Of a DNA stretch of 46,099 nt, positions 9,019 through 16,110 are shown in pieces. Source of the DNA: Lysobacteraceae bacterium (GTDB taxonomy: Bacteria > Pseudomonadota > Gammaproteobacteria > Xanthomonadales > Xanthomonadaceae); contig JAJTGG010000007.1 of NCBI GenBank assembly GCA_021299355.1, forward strand, positions 1 to 46,099, given 5' to 3'. The position numbers and the translations under genes are program-made. The first letter of the stretch is position 1; every line of letters begins with the position of its first letter. A model generated the notes under the pieces. The model made no database searches. It was not told the DNA's origin and saw nothing but the letters and a program-made list of their open reading frames with translations.

Positions 9019-10032
9019 ATGAAGACTTTTACCGTTGCTGTTGTTGGCGCCACAGGCGCCGTGGGCCAGACCATGCTGTCCATTCTGCAGGAACGCCGGT
9101 TTCCGGTCGGTACCCTACATTTACTGGCTTCCGAGCGCTCGGCCGGCGAACAGATCGAGTATGACGGCCGCAAGACCACCGTCCAGGATCTGTCCGGATT
9201 CGATCCGTCCGGCGTTGATTTCGCGCTGTTCTCGGCCGGTGGTTCGATTTCAAAGGAATACGCCCCCAAATTCGTTGCCGCCGGTGCCATTGTCATCGAC
9301 AACAGTTCCGCGTTCCGTATGGATGCCGATGTGCCACTGGTAGTGTCTGAAGTCAATCCGGAAACACTTGACAGTATTCCGCGAGGCATCGTGGCCAATC
9401 CGAACTGTTCGACCATGCAGATGCTGGTCGCGCTCGCGCCCATTCACCGCGCCGTCGGCATCAGCCGCATCAATGTCGCCACTTACCAGTCGGTTTCCGG
9501 CGCCGGCCGCTCCGCGCTGGAAGAACTCGGTCGTCAGACCGCCAATATCCTAAGCTTCAAGGATCCGGACCCGAAACGTTTCCCGGTGCAGATCGCCTTC
9601 AATCTGATTCCCCACATCGATGACTTCCTCGACAACGGCTACACCAAAGAGGAAATGAAACTGGTCTGGGAAACCCGCAAAATCCTTGGCGACGAAAGCA
9701 TCCAGGTCAATCCGACGGCCGTTCGCGTTCCGGTCTTCTACGGGCACTCGGAAGCGGTGCATGTTGAAACGCGGTCCAAGATCACCGCCGCCGAGGCTCG
9801 GGTACTGCTGGAAAAATCGCCGGGGCTGACGGTGGTCGACGACCGTGTGCCCGGGGGTTATCCGACACCGGTGACGCATGCCTCCGGCACCGATGCCGTC
9901 TATGTCGGGCGTATCCGCGAGGATATCTCCTGTGAAAACGGCTTGAATATGTGGGTGGTTTGCGACAATATCCGCAAAGGTGCGGCACTCAATGCCGTGC
10001 AGATTGCCGAGCTTCTGGCCAATAAACGGTGA
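9019..10032 (+). CDS. asd: Aspartate-semialdehyde dehydrogenase
   Basis: Asd reduces aspartyl-4-phosphate to aspartate semialdehyde with NADPH, feeding lysine/diaminopimelate, threonine and methionine synthesis. The 337-residue protein has the Rossmann motif VVGATGAVGQ (8-17), the active-site cysteine Cys130 in ANPNCST, and the C-terminal GGYPTPVTHASGTDAVYVGRIRED. It is of the shorter class common to Pseudomonas and Xanthomonas relatives. There is no clear Shine-Dalgarno; instead TAGAAT (9004-9009) stands 9 bases before the ATG, so the gene may have its own near-leaderless promoter besides read-through from aroC. The fimV gene follows after 19 bases. Confidence 0.96.
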   Translation: MKTFTVAVVGATGAVGQTMLSILQERRFPVGTLHLLASERSAGEQIEYDGRKTTVQDLSGFDPSGVDFALFSAGGSISKEYAPKFVAAGAIVIDNSSAFRMDADVPLVVSEVNPETLDSIPRGIVANPNCSTMQMLVALAPIHRAVGISRINVATYQSVSGAGRSALEELGRQTANILSFKDPDPKRFPVQIAFNLIPHIDDFLDNGYTKEEMKLVWETRKILGDESIQVNPTAVRVPVFYGHSEAVHVETRSKITAAEARVLLEKSPGLTVVDDRVPGGYPTPVTHASGTDAVYVGRIREDISCENGLNMWVVCDNIRKGAALNAVQIAELLANKR

Positions 10033-10051
10033 CCGTCGTCTGGGGAAATGC

Positions 10052-11464
10052 ATGACCCGTAGTACTTGCAAGCTGATAATGCTCCTGATGTTGGGTTGGA
10101 TGTCCTGTCTGCCGGCTCAGGCAGTCACGCTGGGCCAGGTGCAGATGAAGTCCGGGCTCGGTCAGCCCCTGTCGGCGCGGATACCGGTCTATGACGCCGA
10201 TGATGCGGACGTCCAATCGCTCACCGTACAGCTGGCGTCCGAAGATGCATTCCGCCGTATTGGAATCGACCGCAATCTGTATGCCGATTTGCAGGTCCGA
10301 CTGCACATCGATGATTCGGGCCGACCCTATGTGGAACTGACGACGAGCCGCCCCTTTCACGAGCCGGTATTCAATATCCTGATTGATGCCAGCTGGCGAA
10401 ATGGCGGCCGGCAGATCAAGGAGATGACTGCGTTGGTCGATCCACCTTTCATCTCCAAGACAGCTGTGCAGACCATAGACGCCCCCACGGTGGCGCTGAC
10501 GCCGGTCGTTGCAGCACCAGTTTCGCGTACACCGTCCATCCCGACCGGTTCCGAGACACCTCAGACTGTCGCGCTGAAGCCGCAGGCAGCACCATCCGCC
10601 AAAGCTCCGGAGCCCGCAGCCCCGAAGCCGGTACCGGCAATGCCAACACAGGTTCGGTCCGTGACATCCGCCGCGAGTATTCGAGCCACGCCGGACAATC
10701 AGCGGGAAGTCCAGAACGGCGAAAGCCTTTACACCATCGCCATCACACACAGGCAAACGCATACATCTGCGGTAAGTCTTAATCAGATGATGGTTGCCAT
10801 CCAGAGAGCCAATCCGGAGGCCTTCATTCAGGGCGATGCCAATCGTCTGAAACGCGGCAGTATCTTGCGTCTTCCCGATGAGAATCAGGTGCGTGCATTA
10901 TTGCCGGATGACAGTGCCGGACTGCTTGCAGGGCAGTGGGCCCGCAAAGTCCAAGCCCAGCCAGCACCCGTACTTGATGCGGCCAATCGTCTCAGCCGCC
11001 AATCCACAGCGTCGGCAGCAAACAGTCCGGGCAAGGCTGCGGCAAACAATCAAGGGCGACTCAAAATCGTGCCCACGGTAGGTACCATGAACAATGCAGG
11101 CAGTCAGTCCGGCGCCAGTAAATCCGGACAAGGCATGGAGCTCCGTGCCGAAAATACCCTGACCCAGGAAGAAATCGCCGCGCGTCAGGTCGAAATCGCC
11201 AATCTCCGGAATCAACTGGATGAAGCCGCCAAGCTGCAGACGGAGAGCAAGCGACTCATCGAGTTGCAGAACTCCCAGATCAAACAGCTCACGGAGCGCA
11301 TGCAGCAATTGGAAAAGGGCGGGCAGCCGGCCAATTCCGCTTCGGTTGCCGCACCTGCAGCTGCCACTCCGTCCGACCCCTGGTATTACAGCCCCTATGC
11401 AGCTTTCGCCGCACTGCTGTTGATTGCCGGGTTGTTGGGCGTTCTGCTGAAGCGCCGCCGTTGA
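10052..11464 (+). CDS. fimV: FimV/HubP-type polar landmark protein, lacking the cytoplasmic C-terminal region
   Basis: FimV-family proteins bind peptidoglycan through a periplasmic LysM region and organise type IV pili and polar complexes through a large cytoplasmic domain. This 470-residue protein has a signal peptide (cleavage expected after PAQA, residue 24), the N-terminal FimV domain (VTLGQVQMKSGLGQPLSARI), a Pro/Ala-rich linker, a LysM-like region (about 215-285), a coiled coil (about 370-424) and one membrane helix (about 446-466) ending in KRRR and a stop. The acidic cytoplasmic TPR domain of typical FimV is absent. The start at 10052 is chosen over the frame opening at 9980 because it gives a proper signal peptide. 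Location after asd is the usual one. The convergent DUF2007 gene ends 3 bases downstream. Confidence 0.85.
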   Translation: MTRSTCKLIMLLMLGWMSCLPAQAVTLGQVQMKSGLGQPLSARIPVYDADDADVQSLTVQLASEDAFRRIGIDRNLYADLQVRLHIDDSGRPYVELTTSRPFHEPVFNILIDASWRNGGRQIKEMTALVDPPFISKTAVQTIDAPTVALTPVVAAPVSRTPSIPTGSETPQTVALKPQAAPSAKAPEPAAPKPVPAMPTQVRSVTSAASIRATPDNQREVQNGESLYTIAITHRQTHTSAVSLNQMMVAIQRANPEAFIQGDANRLKRGSILRLPDENQVRALLPDDSAGLLAGQWARKVQAQPAPVLDAANRLSRQSTASAANSPGKAAANNQGRLKIVPTVGTMNNAGSQSGASKSGQGMELRAENTLTQEEIAARQVEIANLRNQLDEAAKLQTESKRLIELQNSQIKQLTERMQQLEKGGQPANSASVAAPAAATPSDPWYYSPYAAFAALLLIAGLLGVLLKRRR

Positions 11465-11467
11465 AGG

Positions 11468-11866
11468 CTAACTCTGGTTGATCAGCCGAATTCCCTGAAT
11501 CACCATCAGGCCAATGACGACCACCAGTAGCGCCATCCGGGCTTTATTGAGCCGATTCGCCGGTGCCGGTGCGGATTTCCGAGCTTGACGGTAGCTTTGC
11601 GGAACATAGGATTCCAGGGTGGTATCCAACAAACCATTTTCCAGAAGTATCTCCCGGGCACGCCGGTAATCATCGGCACGCAAGACCCAGAGCTGCGGCT
11701 GGGGATCATCCAGCGTGGCCTGACGTTCGTTATAGCTGAAGCCCCGGCGCGAGTAGGTTTTGTAGCTGCGGCCGCCGACGATCTTTGTGGCGATGCCGGC
11801 CTCCTCGAAAAGGGCACGGACATGTTCGACGTTTTCGAGGCGGGCCGAACTGAACATCATCCTCAT
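11468..11866 (-). CDS. DUF2007 domain protein with C-terminal membrane helix
   Basis: The 132-residue protein begins with MRMMFSSARLENVEHVRALFEEAGI and contains a compact alpha/beta domain of the DUF2007 (GlnB-like fold, putative signal transducer) type, including the typical RADDYRRAREIL segment. Residues about 108-128 form a single hydrophobic helix, so it is likely anchored in the inner membrane with the domain in the cytoplasm. The start overlaps the tesB stop by four bases, making it the last gene of an amidase-tesB-DUF2007 unit. No function is established for the family. Confidence 0.85.
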   Translation of the reverse strand: MRMMFSSARLENVEHVRALFEEAGIATKIVGGRSYKTYSRRGFSYNERQATLDDPQPQLWVLRADDYRRAREILLENGLLDTTLESYVPQSYRQARKSAPAPANRLNKARMALLVVVIGLMVIQGIRLINQS

Positions 11867-12747
11867 CCCGGTTTCTCCGGCGTGCCATCGGTGACCCGGA
11901 TAAGTCCCTCTTGGGCTACGGAGGCGACCAATAGGCCATCACGGGTGTAGATGCTGCCGCGCGCAAGACCACGCGCGCCACTGGCGGACGGGCTGTCGAG
12001 GGAATACAGCAGCCAGTCATCGATGCGGAACGGCCGATGGAACCAGAGCGCATGATCCAGCGAAGCCATCTGTACATTGTGCTGGTAGTAGCTGATTCCG
12101 CTCGGGAAGGTGCTGGTACCGAGCAGATAAAAATCGGACGCATAGGCCAGCATGGCGCGATGCATGTTCGCGTCATCGCCGATGTTGCCCATCAGCCGGA
12201 ACCAGACCTGCTGGTAAGGCGGGCGCTTGCTGGGGTTGAGTTCATCGCGCGGATACACCGGGCGCATTTCAAACGGCCCCATGCGCGAAAGCCAACGCTG
12301 CATTTTCGCTGAAAGTCCGGCCATAACCTCCGGGCTTGGTGGCGTCTGCGGCGGCACGTCTTCGGGCTGCGGCACTTCCGGAATATGGAACTGGTGCTCG
12401 ACGCCGGGTTCCTGTTTCTGGAACGAGGCCGCAAACACCAGAATCGGTTTGCCGTGCTGGATGGCTGTTACGCGGCGAACCGAAAAACTGTGGCCATCAC
12501 GCGAACGGTCGACATCGAACACGATGGGCGCCTCGATGTCTCCGGCGCGCAGGAAGTAGGCATGCAGTGAATGCACGGTGCGGGCATCATCCACCGTCTG
12601 CTGGGCGGCGCTGAGCGATTGTCCGAGGACCTGTCCTCCGAATACGTATTTGGTTCCGATATCACGGCTCTGGCCACGGAAAAGGTTTTCCTCCAGACGA
12701 TCGAGGGTCAGAAGATCAATCAGCTCGTTGACGACGGGTGCGCTCAT
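11863..12747 (-). CDS. tesB: Acyl-CoA thioesterase II
   Basis: TesB hydrolyses a broad range of acyl-CoA esters in the cytoplasm. The 294-residue protein is a double-hotdog enzyme with the family signatures LFRGQSRDIGTKYVFGGQVLGQSL near the N-terminus (given here only as a landmark), HSLHAYFLRAGD in the first hotdog, and DHALWFHRPFRIDDWLLY plus RGLARGSIYTRDGLLVASV in the second. Length matches the E. coli enzyme (286). Both ends overlap neighbours by ATGA: the amidase stop upstream and the DUF2007 start downstream. Confidence 0.95.
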   Translation of the reverse strand: MSAPVVNELIDLLTLDRLEENLFRGQSRDIGTKYVFGGQVLGQSLSAAQQTVDDARTVHSLHAYFLRAGDIEAPIVFDVDRSRDGHSFSVRRVTAIQHGKPILVFAASFQKQEPGVEHQFHIPEVPQPEDVPPQTPPSPEVMAGLSAKMQRWLSRMGPFEMRPVYPRDELNPSKRPPYQQVWFRLMGNIGDDANMHRAMLAYASDFYLLGTSTFPSGISYYQHNVQMASLDHALWFHRPFRIDDWLLYSLDSPSASGARGLARGSIYTRDGLLVASVAQEGLIRVTDGTPEKPG

Positions 12748-13328
12748 GCGGCGGTTTCCGGTTGAAGGCGGGTCAGCCCGGTTTCAGTGAGAATACGCGG
12801 CCAGGGAAAATGCGGACCGGGGTCGCGTTTGCGGTAGACTCGGATTTCGGGGTCATCGCTGGCTTCGACCATGGCCGTGTCGAGGTCTTCGTGACCGGCA
12901 ATCAGTCGCAGATTGGGTAGTGCCGCATGCAATTGCCGGAGCAGGGCTGATGTCGCGGCGATCTGCGCCTCCGTATAGGCTTCGTCCATGCTCTGGCGGC
13001 CGCTATGATACCAATCCGGATAACGCCCTGTGTTGACCAGTTCGATGCCGATGGCGCGCGGATTGTAGCCGCGGGTATGATGCGCGACGAATTCCGGACC
13101 GACATAGCAATGCACGCTGCCATCGCGGTCGATGTAATAGTGCCCGCTGTTGCCGGTGCCGGCCGGGTAAAGAACGCGTTCACCGTATTCGCGGGCCATG
13201 ACCATATCCGGCAGTTCGGTGCAGTGCATGACCACTAGGTCGATTTGACCGATTTCCCGAACCTCCAGCTTCGACTGGTAAGGCAGCCGGTGTTCACGGA
13301 TTGGCCATGCGGGGCTTAAATCATTCAT
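12744..13328 (-). CDS. AmpD-like N-acetylmuramoyl-L-alanine amidase (Amidase_2)
   Basis: Amidase_2 enzymes cleave the lactyl-amide bond between MurNAc and L-alanine with zinc. The 194-residue protein has the expected ligand set: His35 in VVMHCTE, His146 in IAGHED and Asp169 in KRDPGPHFPW, with the family segment IGIELVNTG around residue 94. There is no signal peptide, which fits a cytoplasmic AmpD-like recycling enzyme. The stretch between His146 and Asp169 is longer than in E. coli AmpD. The frame opens at 13421, but the ATG at 13328 gives the normal N-terminus. TATTAT on the minus strand (13338-13343) lies 9 bases before this ATG. The stop overlaps tesB. Confidence 0.88.
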   Translation of the reverse strand: MNDLSPAWPIREHRLPYQSKLEVREIGQIDLVVMHCTELPDMVMAREYGERVLYPAGTGNSGHYYIDRDGSVHCYVGPEFVAHHTRGYNPRAIGIELVNTGRYPDWYHSGRQSMDEAYTEAQIAATSALLRQLHAALPNLRLIAGHEDLDTAMVEASDDPEIRVYRKRDPGPHFPWPRILTETGLTRLQPETAA

Positions 13329-13394
13329 AATGGCGCCATAATACCATCGCCGGCCCGCCGCTTTCAGCATCCGGGCATTACCGGGAACATCTGC

Positions 13395-13913
13395 ATGAGC
13401 GGACACGTCATCATTTCGCACGGTCTCAACAGCGGGCCCGATGCCACCAAGGCCACGGCATTGGCGCAGGCCTGCGACTTGCTAGGCTGGAGCTGCGAGC
13501 GTCCGGATTACCGGGATCTGGACGCTGTCATGCCGCCTTTGGGCGATGTCCCGTCCCGGATCGCACGTCTGCAAGATGTCGCCGCCGCCATCAACGGCCC
13601 GGTCGTTCTGGCCGGGTCCAGCATGGGAGCCTTCATCTCCGCTCAGGTTTCGCTGCGCATGCCGGTCCGCGGCCTGTTCCTGATGGCGCCGCCAATCAGT
13701 CTGGAAGGCTATGAAATGCGTCTGCAGACCGCCGCCGTGCCGCTTTCGATCGTGCACGGCTGGCATGATGAACTGATCCCCGCCGATGATGTCGCCCAGT
13801 GGGCCAAGCACCATCAGGCCCGCATTTGTCTGGTCAATGACGATCACCGGCTGGGTGCGCATGTCGACTTCTGTGCCCAGCAATTCGCCCTGTTCCTTGG
13901 CAGTCTGTCGTGA
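13395..13913 (+). CDS. Small alpha/beta hydrolase (YqiA-like)
   Basis: The 172-residue protein is a minimal alpha/beta hydrolase: HGLNSGPDATKA near the N-terminus (oxyanion loop), nucleophile elbow GSSMG with Ser76, acid Asp125 in HGWHDELIP and histidine in DDHRLGAHVDF (His151 or His156). No signal peptide, so cytoplasmic. Substrate unknown; the fold is shared with small esterases of the YqiA/YcfP group. Its stop overlaps the GTG start of rlmKL (GTGA), so the two are translationally coupled. Confidence 0.85.
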   Translation: MSGHVIISHGLNSGPDATKATALAQACDLLGWSCERPDYRDLDAVMPPLGDVPSRIARLQDVAAAINGPVVLAGSSMGAFISAQVSLRMPVRGLFLMAPPISLEGYEMRLQTAAVPLSIVHGWHDELIPADDVAQWAKHHQARICLVNDDHRLGAHVDFCAQQFALFLGSLS

Positions 13914-16042
13914 AATTCTTCCTGTCCTGTGCCAAAGGCCTGGAGTATCTGCTGGTCGACGAGGCCGCCGCCATGGGTGTCAAGGCGACCGCCACGATGG
14001 CCGGGGTCAATGCCGAAGGCAATCTGAGTGATGCGCTTGCACTGGTCATGCATTCCCGTCTGGCTTCCCGGGTGCTGTGGCCGATTGCCCATTTCGATTG
14101 CCAGAACGAACAGGACCTGTATCAGGGTGTGCATGCCATCGATTGGGCCAAACACATCGGTCCGGGTGCGACCTTCGCCATCGATGCCCGCATTTCCAGC
14201 CAGACACTGACCCACGAGCGTTACGCGGCCCAGCGCAGCAAGGATGCCATCGTCGATCGGCTCCGCGCCCAGACCGGCACGCGTCCCGATGTCGACGTTG
14301 AACATCCCGATGTCCGCATCAATGTGCATGTGCGCAAGGACAAGGCCGATATCGCGATAGATCTGGGCGGCGGCTCTTTGCACAAACGCGGCTGGCGGCA
14401 GGACCAGGGCGAGGCGCCGATCAAGGAAAATCTCGCCGCAGCCATGCTCTACCGCGGCAAATGGCCGCAGGTTTACCAGGAAGGCGGCGGGCTGCTGGAT
14501 CCGATGTGCGGCAGCGGCACGTTGCTCATTGAAGCGGCCTTGATGGCTGCCGATGAAGCTCCCGGACTGCATCGGCATGGTGATGCTCTGCCGACGCAGT
14601 GGCTCGGATTCGATGGCGTAGCTTGGCAGGCACTGTGCGCCCAAGCGCGCCAGCGCGCCGATGCCGGACGCGCCGCCTTGAAACCGGTGTTCACCGGGTA
14701 CGACACACAGGCAGACGTGCTGCGCAAGGCCGTGGCCAACTGCGACCGGGCCGGACTGGCCGAACTGATCCGCTTTGAACGGCAATCGGTTTCGCAATTG
14801 AAAGCACCGGCCCAGGCTTCAGGTCTGGTGGTCTGCAACATGCCGTATAACCAGCGTCTGCAGGCCGATAAAGCCCTGTATCGCGAGACCGGCGATGCGC
14901 TGAGCGCCCAAGTTCCGCAATGGCGGGCCGTCCTGCTGTGCGGTAACGACGAGCTGGCGTATGCCACCGGCCTGCGTGCCAAGAAAAAATACGAATTCCA
15001 TAATGGCGCGTTGCCGTGTACGCTTCTGCTCTGCGATCCGGTATTCAGTCCACGTCCGGAACGCGAAGGTCCCAAGCTGCTGGCAGACGGTGCCCTGATG
15101 GTGGCCAATCGGCTGCAGAAGAACCTGAAGAAATTCGGCAAATGGGCGAAGCAGGATAAGGTTTCCTGTTACCGCGTGTATGACGCGGATCTGCCCGAAT
15201 ACGCGGCCGCCATCGATCTCTACCCCGAAGAGGATGGCGATGGCCGGCTTTTCCTGCATGTCCAGGAATACGAAGCTCCGGCCGAAATTCCCGAAGAAAG
15301 CACCCGTCGCCGCTTCGGCGAATTGCTCCAGGCCGTGGATTCGGTATTCGCGCTGCCGCGAGCCCAGGTCTCGGTGAAGACGCGCCGACGGGGCAAGGGT
15401 GGCAGCAAGTATGGCCGCATGGATGATACCCATGATTTCATCCCGGTCAGGGAAGGGCAGGTGAAGCTCTGGGTCAATCTTTTCGATTATCTGGATACCG
15501 GCCTGTTCCTCGATCACCGACCGTTACGGATGCGATTGGCCGCTGAGGCCCGGGGGAAACGATTCCTGAACCTGTTCTGCTATACCGGAACGGCCAGCGT
15601 GCATGCCATTGCAGGCGGAGCCGTGGCTTCGACCTCAGTGGACCTGTCGGCGACCTATCTGGACTGGGCCGAAGCCAATTTCGAGTTGAATGACATCCAA
15701 GGCGGCAGCCATCAGCTGGTCAAAGCCGACGTGGCGGAATGGCTCGGCAACTGCCGGCAAAAATTCGATCTGGTTTTCTGCGATCCGCCGACGTTCTCGA
15801 ATTCAGCCAGTGCCGCGGATTTCGACGTCCAGAAAGACCATGTCGCCCTGCTGAAGAAAATCATGGCAGTCGTTGCCGATGACGGCACCTGCTATTTCTC
15901 GAACAATTTCCGCAAGTTCAAGATGGATGCCGCCGCAGTGTCGGTCTTCGCTGCGGTCGAAGACATTTCAGCGGATACGATTGATCCGGATTTCGAGCGC
16001 AATCCGAAAATCCACCGCTGCTGGAAATTGACAAAGAAATAA
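13910..16042 (+). CDS. rlmL: Bifunctional 23S rRNA methyltransferase RlmK/RlmL (m2G2445 and m7G2069)
   Basis: The 710-residue protein is the fused enzyme found in gammaproteobacteria. RlmL (N-terminal half) has a THUMP region, SAM motif LDPMCGSGTLLIEAAL and a catalytic-type motif that here reads N310-M-P-Y313 instead of the usual NPPY. RlmK (C-terminal half) has FLNLFCYTGTASVHA as SAM motif and the catalytic D625-PPTFSNS. The domains methylate N2 of G2445 and N7 of G2069 (E. coli numbering) during 50S assembly. It starts with GTG inside the hydrolase stop. The Pro-to-Met change is in DNA as AAC ATG CCG TAT, so it is not a frame artefact. Confidence 0.95.
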   Translation: MKFFLSCAKGLEYLLVDEAAAMGVKATATMAGVNAEGNLSDALALVMHSRLASRVLWPIAHFDCQNEQDLYQGVHAIDWAKHIGPGATFAIDARISSQTLTHERYAAQRSKDAIVDRLRAQTGTRPDVDVEHPDVRINVHVRKDKADIAIDLGGGSLHKRGWRQDQGEAPIKENLAAAMLYRGKWPQVYQEGGGLLDPMCGSGTLLIEAALMAADEAPGLHRHGDALPTQWLGFDGVAWQALCAQARQRADAGRAALKPVFTGYDTQADVLRKAVANCDRAGLAELIRFERQSVSQLKAPAQASGLVVCNMPYNQRLQADKALYRETGDALSAQVPQWRAVLLCGNDELAYATGLRAKKKYEFHNGALPCTLLLCDPVFSPRPEREGPKLLADGALMVANRLQKNLKKFGKWAKQDKVSCYRVYDADLPEYAAAIDLYPEEDGDGRLFLHVQEYEAPAEIPEESTRRRFGELLQAVDSVFALPRAQVSVKTRRRGKGGSKYGRMDDTHDFIPVREGQVKLWVNLFDYLDTGLFLDHRPLRMRLAAEARGKRFLNLFCYTGTASVHAIAGGAVASTSVDLSATYLDWAEANFELNDIQGGSHQLVKADVAEWLGNCRQKFDLVFCDPPTFSNSASAADFDVQKDHVALLKKIMAVVADDGTCYFSNNFRKFKMDAAAVSVFAAVEDISADTIDPDFERNPKIHRCWKLTKK

Positions 16043-16066
16043 ATCTACTCGAATGCCATTACTGAT

Positions 16067-16097
16067 GAATGGACCGGGCATTTGTTCAGGTCCGTTC
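16067..16097. terminator. Weak hairpin between convergent rlmL and mfd
   Basis: GAATGGACC (16067-16075) pairs with GGTCCGTTC (16089-16097), including one G-T pair, over a 13-base loop. There is no T-run on either side, so it is a poor intrinsic terminator. It is the only structure I see in the 68-base convergent gap. Confidence 0.2.
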
Positions 16098-16110
16098 CGC
16101 CATGAGGTCA

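Noticed and set aside
16067-16097. Strong terminator between rlmL and mfd
   Set aside because: Hairpin has a 13-base loop and no T-run; kept only as a weak feature.
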